NCBI RefSeq assembly: GCF_032229225.1
Contig: NZ_CP135076.1
Location: 124,001-188,000, forward strand
Reading direction: 5' to 3'
Length of the DNA: 64,000 nt
Origin: Stakelama saccharophila
Lineage (GTDB): Bacteria; Pseudomonadota; Alphaproteobacteria; Sphingomonadales; Sphingomonadaceae
Position 1 is the first letter of the stretch; every line of letters begins with the position of its first letter. Below the pieces are notes generated by a model, which saw only the letters and a list, made by a program, of their open reading frames with translations, was not told the DNA's origin and did not search any database. Positions 26,878 through 36,130 of this stretch are shown here, piece after piece. The translations under genes and the position numbers were made by a program.

Positions 26878-27300
26878 TCAGCTTCGCGGAGACCGGCTGC
26901 CCGCCGAAACATCGGCCAGGGCCACGCCTGCGCTGTCGTCGTCGCGCCGGCTGATATCGCCGAGCGAGACGATCCCCACCAGCCGCTTGTCGCGGTTGAG
27001 CACCGGCAGGCGGCGGATCTGGTGTTCGCCCATCAGATTCGCGGCGCGCTCCACTTCTTCGTCGTCGAAGCAATAGAGTATGCCGTCCGACACGATGTCG
27101 CCGACCGTGGCGTCGGTGCGCCCTGCCGCCACGCCGCGCACGGCGATATCGCGATCGCTGACCATGCCGACCAGCCGATCGTCCGCTCCCACCGGAAGGG
27201 CGCCGACATCGCTGTTTCGCATGCGCTTCGCGGCTTCCTCGATCGGGGTGTCCGGCGACACCAGCTCGACGTCGCGCGTCATCAATTGCTGGACCTGCAT
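26878..27300 (-). CDS. Tandem CBS-domain protein
   Basis: The 140-residue protein consists of two CBS domains, about residues 1-60 (MTRDVELVSPDTPIEEAA, GMVSDRDIAVRG) and 70-125 (EVERAANLMGEHQIRRLPVL, LVGIVSLGDISRR). CBS pairs bind adenosine nucleotides and act as energy or stress sensors. As a stand-alone CBS protein its partner is unknown. GGAGAG lies nine bases before the start. A stress-sigma-like motif lies at 27369-27393, and the gene is divergent from an oxidoreductase with a similar motif. Confidence 0.93.
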   Translation of the reverse strand: MQVQQLMTRDVELVSPDTPIEEAAKRMRNSDVGALPVGADDRLVGMVSDRDIAVRGVAAGRTDATVGDIVSDGILYCFDDEEVERAANLMGEHQIRRLPVLNRDKRLVGIVSLGDISRRDDDSAGVALADVSAGSRSPRS

Positions 27301-27368
27301 AAGAACTCTCCTGTCATCAGTGGTGGAAGGCGCGGCGTCTCGCAGGCGTCGCTGCCTGTACCGAATTC

Positions 27369-27393
27369 AACGCGTGCCCCGTAACGCTGTTGC
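27369..27393 (-). promoter_or_regulatory. Possible stress-sigma promoter of the CBS gene
   Basis: On the minus strand GCAAC (27393-27389), 16 bases, then CGTTG. This is the same sequence and spacing seen before the DUF892 gene. It places a transcription start about 60 bases before the CBS ATG. Confidence 0.3.
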
Positions 27394-27474
27394 GTGAATC
27401 CGCGAGGGATCGACGGACGGTGGGAGAAGCGGGACGACGCGGCGACACGATCCGGGGTTGTTTCGCGGCCACAA

Positions 27475-27499
27475 TCAACCCGCGGGCGAGCGGAGCGTT
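27475..27499 (+). promoter_or_regulatory. Possible stress-sigma promoter of the oxidoreductase gene
   Basis: TCAAC (27475-27479), 16 bases, then CGTTG (27496-27500). Two mismatches in the -35 element make this weak. The divergent arrangement with the CBS motif is suggestive. The start codon is 36 bases downstream. Confidence 0.2.
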
Positions 27500-27535
27500 G
27501 GAGGTGCAGACCTCGCAACCGAAAGGAACGGCCCG

Positions 27536-28525
27536 ATGTCATCGCAAGCACCGTCAACCGGCAATGCGGCTCCCGAAACGTCGTCGCCAAAGACCGTCAC
27601 CGCCGTTCGCATTCACCGCTTTGGCGGTCCGGAGGCGCTTCAGGTCGAGCAGATCGCAATGCCGGGCCCGAAGGATGACGAGGTGCTGCTTCGCGTAGGT
27701 GCGGCCAGCGTCAATCCCGTCGACTACAAGATTCGCGCCGGCAAGGCGCCGTATCTGAAGGAGGATCAGCTCCCGGCGGTGCTCGGCCGCGACGTGGCGG
27801 GCACAATCGAGGCCTGCGGCACGCGCGCGCATTACATGATGCGCAAGGGCGACCGGCTGTTCGCGATGCTCGGCTTCGACCGCGGCGCTTACGCCGACCA
27901 TGTCATCGTCAAGGCGGCCGAGATGGTCGCGATGCCCGAAAAACTGGACTTTCCCGCCGCTGCCGCGGTGCCGCTGGCCGGCCTGACCGCGTGGCAGGGG
28001 CTGTTCCGGCATGGCGGGCTGCAACGCGGTCAGCGCGTGCTGATCCATGGCGGCTCCGGCGGCGTCGGCCATCTCGCCGTGCAGTTCGCGAAGGCGAAGG
28101 GCGCCCATGTCCTCACCACCGCGCGCGGCGAGGACGCCGATTTCCTGCGTGAGATCGGCGCCGACGAGGTCATCGACTACAAGAACCAGCGGTTCGAGGA
28201 GATCGCCACCGATATCGACCTGGTGCTCGACCTCGTCGCCGGCGAGACGCAGGATCGTTCCTGGGCGGTGCTGAAACGCGGCGGGATCATCGTATCCACG
28301 CTCGCCGAACCCGATCAGGACCGCGCCGAAGCGGAGGGCAAGCGCGGCACGCACTTCCTCGCCGAGGTCGATGCCGGGCAGCTTCAGGAAATCGCCGACC
28401 TGATCGAGGCGGGCAGGGTAGCGCCGCATGTCGCCCGCACCTTTCCGCTCGAAGAAGCGCGCGCCGCGCAGGAGGCGCTCGAGCACGAGCATGTGCGCGG
28501 CAAGATCGTACTGACGGTCGACTGA
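27536..28525 (+). CDS. NADP-dependent quinone-type oxidoreductase (zinc-free MDR family)
   Basis: The 329-residue medium-chain dehydrogenase/reductase has an N-terminal GroES-like fold (VLLRVGAASVNPVDYKIRAG, LGRDVAGTIEACG). It also has the Rossmann motif RVLIHGGSGGVGHLAVQFA, typical of quinone and enoyl reductases. No catalytic zinc cysteines are evident. It probably reduces quinones or enals with NADPH, as a detoxifying step under oxidative stress. GAAAGGA lies before the start. The PCMT-esterase fusion follows after 14 bases, so the two are likely one transcript. Confidence 0.9.
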   Translation: MSSQAPSTGNAAPETSSPKTVTAVRIHRFGGPEALQVEQIAMPGPKDDEVLLRVGAASVNPVDYKIRAGKAPYLKEDQLPAVLGRDVAGTIEACGTRAHYMMRKGDRLFAMLGFDRGAYADHVIVKAAEMVAMPEKLDFPAAAAVPLAGLTAWQGLFRHGGLQRGQRVLIHGGSGGVGHLAVQFAKAKGAHVLTTARGEDADFLREIGADEVIDYKNQRFEEIATDIDLVLDLVAGETQDRSWAVLKRGGIIVSTLAEPDQDRAEAEGKRGTHFLAEVDAGQLQEIADLIEAGRVAPHVARTFPLEEARAAQEALEHEHVRGKIVLTVD

Positions 28526-28539
28526 AAGGGAGAGCGGCC

Positions 28540-30534
28540 ATGACCGATTTCCAGCGCAGACGCGATCATATGGTCGTCGCGCACATCGCATCCCGCGGCG
28601 TGCGCGACGAGCATGTGCTGACGGCGATGCGGACCGTCCCGCGCGAGCGGTTCGTGGCCGAGGGCATGGCCGAATTCGCCTATGCGGATTCGCCGCTGCC
28701 GATCGCGGAAGGGCAGACCATCTCGCAGCCCTATATCGTCGCGGCGATGATCGAGGCGGCGGAGGTGCGCCCGGGCGACCGCGTGCTCGAAGTCGGCGCC
28801 GGGTCCGGCTATGCGGCGGCCGTGATCGGGCAGATCGCCGATCGCGTCGTCGCGATCGAGCGGCACGATGCGCTGGGCGCATCGGCGAAGCGGCGTATCG
28901 CCGATCTCGGCTATGCCAATGTCGACATACGGATCGGAGACGGTACGCGAGGCGCGCCGGACGAAGCACCCTTCGATGCGATTCTGGTCGCCGCGGGCGC
29001 TCCGGTGGTGCCGGAGGCGCTGAAGGAACAGCTCGCGATCGGCGGAAGACTGGTGATCCCGGTGGGCGAGGAGCGCAGCCAGACGCTGTGCAAGGTCATC
29101 CGCCGCACCGAAAGCAGGTACGAGGAATCGGATCTGGGCGCGGTGAGGTTCGTGCCGCTGATCGGTGAACGGGCCTGGGCCGAGGACGGCAGCCGCGCCG
29201 CGAGTAATCATGTGCCGGGTGCCGCGCGCAAGCAAAGCCTGCCGGAGATGATCGCCGATGCGGCCGAAGACCTGCCGGACTTCGACGATCCCGCGTTCGG
29301 CCGCCTGTTCGATCGTTTCGCCGACCGCCGCGTGGTCCTGCTGGGCGAGGCGAGCCACGGCACGGCCGAATTCTACCGCGCCCGCGCGGCGATCACTCGC
29401 CACCTGATCGAGCATCACGGCTTCACCATCGTCGCGGTCGAAGCGGACTGGCCCGATGCCTCGACGGTGGACCGCTATGTCCGGCACCGCCCCGCACGCG
29501 CGCGCGCCGAGCCGCCGTTCCAGCGCTTCCCGACCTGGATGTGGCGCAACACCGAAGTCCGGGCGCTGATCGAATGGATGCGCGAACGGAATGCGGACGT
29601 CGATGCGGAGGAGGCACGCGCCGGCTTCTACGGACTGGACATCTACAACATGTCGGATTCGATCGGGGCGGTCCTCGACTATCTCGACCGCGTCGATCCC
29701 GAAGCGGCGGTTATCGCGCGGGAGCGCTACGGCTGCCTCACCCCCTGGCAGAACGATCCGGCCACCTATGGCCGCGCGGCGCTCAGCCGCGGCTATGCCG
29801 AATGCGAGGCCGCCGTGATCGAGCAGTGCCGGGCGCTGCTCGAGAAGCGGCTCGATTATGCGCGGGCGGACGGCGACGCGTTCCTCGACGCAGCGCAGAA
29901 CGCGCGGCTGATCGCGTCGGCGGAGCGCTATTACCGGATCATGTATTATGGCGGTGCGGAGAGCTGGAACCTGCGCGATACGCACATGTTCGAGACGCTT
30001 CGGCACCTGCTCGACGCCAAGGGGCCGGATGCCAGGGCGATCGTCTGGGCGCATAACAGCCATATCGGCGACGCGCGCCATACCGACATGGGCGTCACGC
30101 GCGACGAACTCAACATCGGACAGCTCTGCCGCGAGACGTTCGGGCGCGAGGCGGCGCTGGTCGGCCTGGGCACGCATACAGGCACCGTCGCCGCGGCGAC
30201 CGACTGGGACGGCGACATGGAGGTCAAGCGCGTGCTGCCGTCGCGCCGCGACAGCTATGAACGGCTATGCCACGACAGCGGCAGGAACCGCTTTCTCCTC
30301 GATCTGTCGCCGGACCGGCACGAGGCGCTGCGCCGACGGTTGACGGAGCCGCGGCTGGAGCGTTTCATCGGCGTCATCTATCGCCCTGAAACCGAGCTGT
30401 GGAGCCATTATTCGCAGGCGGTGCTGCCGGAACAGTTCGATGCCTATGCCTGGTTCGACGAGACCGAAGCGGTGACGCCGCTCGGCCCCGAACACCACCG
30501 CGGCATGCCCGAGACCTATCCCTTCGGCGAGTAG
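28540..30534 (+). CDS. Fusion of protein-L-isoaspartate O-methyltransferase and erythromycin esterase-like domains
   Basis: The 664-residue protein joins two domains. Residues 1-215 form a PCMT: SPLPIAEGQTISQPYIVAAM and the SAM-binding VLEVGAGSGYAAAVI at 83-96 are clear. Residues 235-664 form an erythromycin-esterase-like domain with LLGEASHGTAEF (Glu270, His273), VAVEADWPDA and WAHNSHIGDARHTDMG. The PCMT part should repair isoaspartyl residues in aged proteins. The esterase fold is not proof of macrolide resistance; many such domains have unknown substrates. No internal stop or start suggests two genes. GGGAGAG precedes the start, and it is probably co-transcribed with the oxidoreductase. 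Confidence 0.93.
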   Translation: MTDFQRRRDHMVVAHIASRGVRDEHVLTAMRTVPRERFVAEGMAEFAYADSPLPIAEGQTISQPYIVAAMIEAAEVRPGDRVLEVGAGSGYAAAVIGQIADRVVAIERHDALGASAKRRIADLGYANVDIRIGDGTRGAPDEAPFDAILVAAGAPVVPEALKEQLAIGGRLVIPVGEERSQTLCKVIRRTESRYEESDLGAVRFVPLIGERAWAEDGSRAASNHVPGAARKQSLPEMIADAAEDLPDFDDPAFGRLFDRFADRRVVLLGEASHGTAEFYRARAAITRHLIEHHGFTIVAVEADWPDASTVDRYVRHRPARARAEPPFQRFPTWMWRNTEVRALIEWMRERNADVDAEEARAGFYGLDIYNMSDSIGAVLDYLDRVDPEAAVIARERYGCLTPWQNDPATYGRAALSRGYAECEAAVIEQCRALLEKRLDYARADGDAFLDAAQNARLIASAERYYRIMYYGGAESWNLRDTHMFETLRHLLDAKGPDARAIVWAHNSHIGDARHTDMGVTRDELNIGQLCRETFGREAALVGLGTHTGTVAAATDWDGDMEVKRVLPSRRDSYERLCHDSGRNRFLLDLSPDRHEALRRRLTEPRLERFIGVIYRPETELWSHYSQAVLPEQFDAYAWFDETEAVTPLGPEHHRGMPETYPFGE

Positions 30535-30571
30535 GCCGGCGCGCGCGACGGCGCAAGCGCATGACCTCGGC

Positions 30572-32386
30572 CTACTCCGCCGCCAGCACCTCTTCGCGTT
30601 CAGCCTGCTGGCGCGCCCACATTTCGGCATAGATGCCGCCGCGGCGCAGCAGCTCGGCGTGGGTGCCGCGCTCGACCACGCGCCCGGCGTCGAGAACCAC
30701 GATCCGGTCGGCATGGACGACGGTGGACAGACGGTGGGCGATGACGATGGTCGTGCGGCCGCGTTCGATTCGCTCCAGCGTCTCCTGAATCTCCGCCTCG
30801 GTGCGGCTGTCGAGCGCGCTCGTCGCTTCGTCGAGGATCAGGATCGGCGGGTTCTTGAGCAGCGTGCGGGCGATCGCCACGCGCTGCTTCTCGCCACCCG
30901 ACAGTTTCAACCCGCGCTCGCCCACGCGCGTGTCATAGCCATCCGGCAGGGTCGCGACGAAATCGGCGATGGCGGCGCCCGACGCCGCCCGGTGGATCTC
31001 GTCCGCGCTCGCGCCCTTGCGACCATAAGCGACGTTATAGCCGATGGTTTCGTTGAACAGCACCGTGTCCTGCGGAACGATGCCGATCGCGGCGCGCAGG
31101 CTCGCCTGGCGGACGGTCGCGATGTCCTGGCCGTCGATCGTGATGCGGCCGCCGGTCGGATCGTAGAAGCGGTACATCAGCCGCGCGAGCGTCGACTTGC
31201 CGGCGCCCGACGGCCCCACGACCGCCAGCGTGCCGCCGGCGGGCACGTCGAGGTCGATGCCCTTCAGGATCAGCCGGTCGGGATCATAGCCGAAGCGCAC
31301 ATCCTCGAACCGCACGGCGCCGTCGCGCACCGCCAGGTCCTGCGCACCGGGTGCGTCCACCACTTCGGCCTCTACATCGAGCAGATCGAACATTGCGCCC
31401 ATATCGATCACGCCCTGCCGCACCGTTCGGTACACCGTCCCCAGCAGGTCCAGCGGCCGGAACAGTTGCGACAACAGGGTCGACACCAGCACCACGTCGC
31501 CGGGCGAGAAGCGGCCGCTGGCCCAGCCGGAGACCACGATCGCCATCCCTGCGCCCAGCATCGCGTTGGTGATGAGCGCCTGGGCGATGTTCAGCCAGGC
31601 GAGCGAGTTCTCGTTCTTCACCGCGGCATCGGCATAGGCCGTCATCGCCCGGCCGTAGCGTTCGGCCTCGCGCTCCTCGGCGTTGAAATATTTGACCGTC
31701 TCGAAGTTCAGAAGCGTATCGACGGCATGGCCGACGGCGCCGGTGTCGAGATCGTTCATCCGGTCGCGCAGCTTCGCGCGCCAGTCGGTGATCCAGCGCG
31801 TGGCGCCGATATAGACGACGACCATGGCCACCGTCGCGGCCACCAGCCACAGGCCGAAATTGACCCAGAAGATGGCCAGGACGAAGACGAGTTCCAGCAC
31901 CGTCGGCGCGATGTTGAACAGCAGGAAATAGAGCATCGTGTCGATGCTCTTGGTGCCGCGCTCCATGATCCGCGTCACCGCGCCGGTCCGCCGCTCCAGA
32001 TGGAAACGCAGCGACAGTTGGTGCAGGTGGCGGAACAACCCGATCGCCAGCCGGCGGGTCGCTTCCTGGCCGACACGTTCGAACACCACGTTGCGCAGGT
32101 TGTTGAACAGGATCGTGCCGAACCGCGCGGCGGCATAGGCGATGACGAGCAGCACGATCAGCGTCACCGCGCCGCGATCGCCGCCCGACATCCGGTCGAT
32201 CGCGTCCTTCAGCGCGAAGGGGCCATAGACCTGGACCACCTTCGCCGCGATCACCAGCACCATCGCGAAAGCGATGCGCAGTTTCAGCCCCGGCGAATCC
32301 TTCGGCCACAGATAGGGCAGGAAACGACGGATCGTGGCGAATAGCGGCCGCTCGCCGGCATGGGAAAGATCGGTTTCGGGAGGCAT
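30572..32386 (-). CDS. Atm1-type ABC exporter (permease-ATPase half transporter)
   Basis: The ATG at 32386 gives 604 residues; the upstream frame extension is unlike the family. Six membrane helices (about residues 20-310) contain the Atm1-specific FNNLRNVVFERVGQEATRR and NFETVKYFNAEEREAERY. The ATPase has Walker A VVGPSGAGKSTLARL, Q-loop GIVPQDTVLFNETI, signature LSGGEKQRVAIARTLL and Walker B ILILDEATSALD. Atm1 relatives in alphaproteobacteria export glutathione-based compounds and confer metal tolerance. It works as a homodimer in the inner membrane. It is convergent with the PCMT-esterase gene. Confidence 0.92.
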   Translation of the reverse strand: MPPETDLSHAGERPLFATIRRFLPYLWPKDSPGLKLRIAFAMVLVIAAKVVQVYGPFALKDAIDRMSGGDRGAVTLIVLLVIAYAAARFGTILFNNLRNVVFERVGQEATRRLAIGLFRHLHQLSLRFHLERRTGAVTRIMERGTKSIDTMLYFLLFNIAPTVLELVFVLAIFWVNFGLWLVAATVAMVVVYIGATRWITDWRAKLRDRMNDLDTGAVGHAVDTLLNFETVKYFNAEEREAERYGRAMTAYADAAVKNENSLAWLNIAQALITNAMLGAGMAIVVSGWASGRFSPGDVVLVSTLLSQLFRPLDLLGTVYRTVRQGVIDMGAMFDLLDVEAEVVDAPGAQDLAVRDGAVRFEDVRFGYDPDRLILKGIDLDVPAGGTLAVVGPSGAGKSTLARLMYRFYDPTGGRITIDGQDIATVRQASLRAAIGIVPQDTVLFNETIGYNVAYGRKGASADEIHRAASGAAIADFVATLPDGYDTRVGERGLKLSGGEKQRVAIARTLLKNPPILILDEATSALDSRTEAEIQETLERIERGRTTIVIAHRLSTVVHADRIVVLDAGRVVERGTHAELLRRGGIYAEMWARQQAEREEVLAAE

Positions 32387-32484
32387 CGTCACGCACCGAT
32401 TTGGGGCCGCCGGCACGTTCGCGCAACGCATTCGTCGGAACCAGCACCCCGATTCGTCGATTGACGGGTTGACTGGAGGATATG

Positions 32485-32721
32485 ATGGACCCGCTGACAT
32501 TCGTCATTGCGATCATGGGCTGCGCCGATTCCGGCCGGATGTGCCAGACGGCGCGCGTGGAACCGGCAACCTATCCGACCGCCGCCGCCTGCCAGGCGGC
32601 GATGGGGCCGGCGCTGCGCCGGAATACCGATATCTCCGCACCGATCATTCAGGCAAGCTGCCAGCGCCAGACCCCCGGGCTGGTGAAACTGCAGAAAAAG
32701 ACCGCGCGCGAACGCGGCTGA
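32485..32721 (+). CDS. Small cysteine-containing protein of unknown function (78 aa)
   Basis: The second ATG at 32485 has the better spacing to GGAGG (32475-32479) than the ATG at 32482. The N-terminus (MDPLTFVIAIMGCADSGRMC) is mildly hydrophobic and could be a weak signal or anchor. Cysteines occur in MGC, GRMC, ACQ and SCQ, an arrangement that allows two disulfides. The C-terminus is basic. I do not recognise the family. The gene is divergent from the ABC exporter and is closed by a strong intrinsic terminator, which supports its being real. Confidence 0.65.
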   Translation: MDPLTFVIAIMGCADSGRMCQTARVEPATYPTAAACQAAMGPALRRNTDISAPIIQASCQRQTPGLVKLQKKTARERG

Positions 32722-32748
32722 CGATCCTTTTCGATACGCCACCGATTG

Positions 32749-32778
32749 GCCCCGTCCATCCGGACGGGGCTTTTGTTT
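32749..32778 (+). terminator. Intrinsic terminator
   Basis: A perfect 9-bp stem, GCCCCGTCC and GGACGGGGC, encloses ATCC and is followed by TTTTGTTT. It lies 28 bases after the small cysteine-containing gene and should end its transcript. Confidence 0.9.
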
Positions 32779-32795
32779 GGGCGGGCCGGGCTACC

Positions 32796-33794
32796 CTATT
32801 CCCCGCCGGTTCCGCCAGAAGTCCCGCCGTCGCTGGCCAGGCCGCCGTCCGGCCGCGTCCACAGCTCCGGCGATCGCGGCCGAGGACGCGCCTCGCGCCG
32901 CCGCAGGGCCGCAAGCGCCGCCCGCGCGATGGCGCCGGCCTTTTCCGAGCGGCCGGTATGCACCCGGTGGTCCCAGCCATGCTCCCCCGCCGCCGCGACC
33001 TTGCGCGCGATCGCCCCGTAAATATCGGCGGCGGCCAGCACCGCCCAGGCGGCGCGGAAGGACAGGCGCCCCACCCCCGCCCGTGCGCTGTCGGCATAGG
33101 CGGTCGCCATGTCCGCGAGCCGCTGCGCCAGCACCGCCAGCCGGGCGCGATAGGGCGGCTTCATATGCTGACCCGGCGGAATGTCCATTGCGACCAGCCA
33201 TTCCATCGGCAGGTAACACCGGCCGGCGCGATCATCCTCCTCGATGTCCCGGGCGATATTGGCGAGCTGGAAGGCGATCCCCATGTCGCAGGCGCGGTCG
33301 AGCGTGTCGCGGTCGTCCGGCGACACCCCCATCACGATCGCCATCATGCAGCCGACCACGCCGGCAACGTGATAGCAGTAGGTGAGCAGATCGTCGGTGC
33401 TGCGCAGCCGCCGATCCTCCGCGTCCAGCGCGAACCCGGCGATCAGATCGTCGATATAGCCGCGCGGCAGGCCGGTTTCGGCGACCACGAAGCGCAGGCC
33501 GTCGAACGCCGGATCGCCGACCCATGCGCCCGCCAGCACCGCGTCGGTGGCGCTGCGGATCGCGGCGATGCGGGCCGGCCCGTCCGCCACCTTGGTCATA
33601 TCGTGGCCCAGGATCTGCCCGTCGGCGATATCGTCGCAGGCGCGGCACCAGGCATAAAGCAGCCAGGCCCGCTCGCGCGTGGCGGGATCGAACAGGCGGC
33701 TGGCCGCGGCGAAGCTCTTCGATCCACGCGCGATCGAATCCTGCGCCGTGGCGACGAGCGCCGCACGGCCGGGGGTTTCGGCGGCGCGGCTCAC
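32796..33794 (-). CDS. crtB: Phytoene synthase
   Basis: CrtB condenses two geranylgeranyl diphosphates to 15-cis-phytoene, the first step of C40 carotenoid synthesis. The 332-residue protein carries both Asp-rich motifs, RACDDIADG near residue 52 and ANIARDIEEDDRAGRCYLP near 190. CYHVAGVVGCMMAIVMG and MGIAFQLANI are also typical. The GTG start at 33794 overlaps the stop of the LOG gene (GTGA). The C-terminal ~40 residues are Arg/Gly-rich and not conserved. crtI and crtY lie just upstream on the same strand. Confidence 0.95.
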   Translation of the reverse strand: MSRAAETPGRAALVATAQDSIARGSKSFAAASRLFDPATRERAWLLYAWCRACDDIADGQILGHDMTKVADGPARIAAIRSATDAVLAGAWVGDPAFDGLRFVVAETGLPRGYIDDLIAGFALDAEDRRLRSTDDLLTYCYHVAGVVGCMMAIVMGVSPDDRDTLDRACDMGIAFQLANIARDIEEDDRAGRCYLPMEWLVAMDIPPGQHMKPPYRARLAVLAQRLADMATAYADSARAGVGRLSFRAAWAVLAAADIYGAIARKVAAAGEHGWDHRVHTGRSEKAGAIARAALAALRRREARPRPRSPELWTRPDGGLASDGGTSGGTGGE

Positions 33795-34372
33795 AGGTCG
33801 GCGCGCGTCATCCGCGTGATCGGCACGTGCGGTTCGTAGGACGCCATCCGGTCGAGCAGTTCGCCCAGCGTTTCCGCAACGATCAGGATGCTCCGGTGTT
33901 GCGGCCGCAAAAATCCGACCTCGCCCATCGTCTCGACGAAACGGATCAGATGATCGTAATAACCGCCGATATTGAGCAGGCCGACCGGATCGGTGTGATA
34001 GCCGAGTTGCGACCAGCTCATCGCCTCCCATAATTCGTCCATCGTGCCCGTGCCGCCGGGCATGGTCACGAACCCGTCGGCCAGCTCGGTAAAGCGCGCC
34101 TTGCGCTCGTGCATCGTCTCGACCACGTGCAGCTCGGAAAGGCCGCGATGCGCCACCTCGGCATCGACCAGCGCCTGCGGGATCACGCCGATCACCTCGC
34201 CGCCCGCCGCCAGCGCTGCATCCGCCACCGCGCCCATCAGGCCCAGCTTGCCGCCGCCATAGACGACGCCGATGCCGCGCTCGGCCAGCGTCCGCCCGAC
34301 GATGCGCGCGCTTTCGACATAGATGGGATCGGCGGGCGTGGCGGAGCCGCAATAGATGGCAAGGCGTTTCAT
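33791..34372 (-). CDS. LOG family protein (TIGR00730), putative nucleoside 5'-monophosphate phosphoribohydrolase
   Basis: The ATG at 34372 gives 193 residues. VVYGGGKLGLMGAVADAAL, ETMHERKARFTELADGFV and the catalytic PGGTGTMDELWEA match the LOG family. LOG enzymes release cytokinin bases or other purines from their ribotides; in most bacteria the true role is housekeeping or unknown. Its stop overlaps crtB, so it is translated with the carotenoid gene although no metabolic link is known. The frame upstream of 34372 is not conserved. Confidence 0.9.
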   Translation of the reverse strand: MKRLAIYCGSATPADPIYVESARIVGRTLAERGIGVVYGGGKLGLMGAVADAALAAGGEVIGVIPQALVDAEVAHRGLSELHVVETMHERKARFTELADGFVTMPGGTGTMDELWEAMSWSQLGYHTDPVGLLNIGGYYDHLIRFVETMGEVGFLRPQHRSILIVAETLGELLDRMASYEPHVPITRMTRADL

Positions 34373-34651
34373 GGCACGCGCGCTAAGCCAAGCGCGGGGA
34401 ACTGGCAACCGCGCACGCGCGACCTCACGATACCGGCTTGTCTTCGGCCGGCCGGATGTCGGCGGAAAATTGGCTGACCGACCGGGATATGCCGTCAGCG
34501 GTCGCCCCACCCGTCATGCCAGCGCAGGCTGGCATCCATGGCTGTCGCAGACCGGGCGCAGGCTGGACGTTGCGCGCGCCGTGACAGACATGGACGCCGG
34601 CCGTGGATCACCACGAAACCGGGCGCGCGCTCGGCCTTTGCCGCGCTCCTC
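34373..34651. repeat. Intergenic gap between crtI and LOG with a REP-like palindrome
   Basis: The 279-base gap contains the perfect palindrome at 34516-34535 (arms ATGCCAGC/GCTGGCAT), flanked by CCGTC and CCATGG. This is a common sphingomonad repeat form. No gene is supported. A partial copy of the core (GCGCAGGCTGCATCCATGG) is also seen near 4201-4221. Confidence 0.6.
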
Positions 34652-36130
34652 TCACTCCCCGCGCTCCAGCATCAGCTTCGCCGTCGCTTTCGCGCTGCCG
34701 ACCACGCCCGGTATGCCTGCGCCGGGATGGGTGCCGGCGCCGACGAAATACAGGTTGGGAATGTGTTCGTCGCGATTGTGCACGCGGAAATAGGCGCTTT
34801 GCGTCAGGATCGGCTCCAGCGAGAAGGCGCTGCCCAGATGGGCGTTGAGATCGCCCACGAAATCGGAGGGCATATAGGAGAATTTGGTCACGATGCGGTC
34901 GCGGATGTCCGGGATCAGCCGCCGGCCGATTTCATCGAGGATGCGCTGTTCGAACAGCGGCCCGACCCGGCTCCAGTCGGCGGGGAACCGGCCCTGATGC
35001 GGCACCGGCGCTAGCGCGTAGAAGGTCGAGCACCCCTCCGGCGCCATGGACGGATCGGTAACGGTGGGATGATGCAGGTACAAGGACGGGTCCTGCGGCA
35101 GGACGCCGTGGTCGTAGATGTCGGCGAGCAGCCCCTTGTAGCGCGGACCGAACAGGACGGTGTGGTGCGGAATGCCCGGCCAGGTCCCCTTCACCCCGAA
35201 ATGGACCACGAACAGCGAAGGCGAAAACCGTTTGCGCGACAACTTCTCGTGGGTTCGCGCCGCACTGCGCGACTTCTTGAGCAGCGTGCCATAGCTGTGC
35301 ATCACGTCGCTGTTGCACGCCACCGCGTCGGCCGCGATCCGTTCGCCCGAGCGCGTCACGACACCGGTCGTACGATCGCCCAGCGTGGTGATCTCGTCCA
35401 CCGGGTCGGCAAGCTTCAGCGTGCCGCCCAGCCGCTCGAACAGCGTCACCATGCCGCGCACCAGCTTGTTGGTGCCGCCCATCGCGAACCACACGCCGCC
35501 GTCGCGCTCCAGCTTGTGGATCAGTGCATAGACGGCGCTCGTCGTCATCGGATTGCCGCCGACGAGCAGCGTGTGGAAGCTCAGCGCCTGGCGCAGCTTC
35601 TCGTTCTTCACGAAGCTCGACACGATCGAATAGACCGACCGCCATGCCTGATAGCGCGCGAGTGCCGGCGCCGCCTTCACCATGGAAGCCGCGTCCAGAA
35701 AGGCGGCATGGCCCAGCTTCTCATACCCTTCGGCATAGACGCCGGCCGAATAATCGAGGAACTTGCCATATCCCTCGATATCGTGCGGGTCGAGCCTGCC
35801 GATCTGCTGCTTCAGTTTCAGATCGTCGTTGGAATAATCGAAATTCGTGCCGTCGGGCCAGTTGAGGCGATAGAAGGGCGACACCGGCACCAGCGTCACG
35901 TCGCGCTTCATCTCGTCGCCCGACAGCGCCCACAATTCCTCCAGCGCTTGCGGCGCGGTGATCACCGTCGGCCCGGCATCGAAGACGAAGCCGTCGCGTT
36001 CCCAGTAATAGGCCCGCCCGCCGGGCTTGTCGCGCGCTTCGACGACGGTCGTTTCCACGCCCGCCGATTGCAGTCGGATGGCGAGCGCCAGCCCGCCGAA
36101 GCCCGCGCCGATCACGATGGCCTTGTTCAC
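34652..36130 (-). CDS. crtI: Phytoene desaturase
   Basis: CrtI converts phytoene to lycopene using FAD. The start is a GTG at 36130 that overlaps the crtY stop and begins directly with the FAD-binding VIGAGFGGLALAIRL; this gives 492 residues. GGRAYYWERDGFVFDAGPTV and the C-terminal LYFVGAGTHPGAGIPGVVGS are the bacterial CrtI signatures. Length is normal. It is translationally coupled to crtY. The enzyme should be membrane-associated. Confidence 0.96.
   Translation of the reverse strand: MNKAIVIGAGFGGLALAIRLQSAGVETTVVEARDKPGGRAYYWERDGFVFDAGPTVITAPQALEELWALSGDEMKRDVTLVPVSPFYRLNWPDGTNFDYSNDDLKLKQQIGRLDPHDIEGYGKFLDYSAGVYAEGYEKLGHAAFLDAASMVKAAPALARYQAWRSVYSIVSSFVKNEKLRQALSFHTLLVGGNPMTTSAVYALIHKLERDGGVWFAMGGTNKLVRGMVTLFERLGGTLKLADPVDEITTLGDRTTGVVTRSGERIAADAVACNSDVMHSYGTLLKKSRSAARTHEKLSRKRFSPSLFVVHFGVKGTWPGIPHHTVLFGPRYKGLLADIYDHGVLPQDPSLYLHHPTVTDPSMAPEGCSTFYALAPVPHQGRFPADWSRVGPLFEQRILDEIGRRLIPDIRDRIVTKFSYMPSDFVGDLNAHLGSAFSLEPILTQSAYFRVHNRDEHIPNLYFVGAGTHPGAGIPGVVGSAKATAKLMLERGE

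Noticed and set aside
28540..30534. Calling the fusion protein a macrolide resistance gene
   Set aside because: The Ere-like fold is widespread with unknown substrates, and here it is fused to a repair enzyme, so resistance cannot be inferred.
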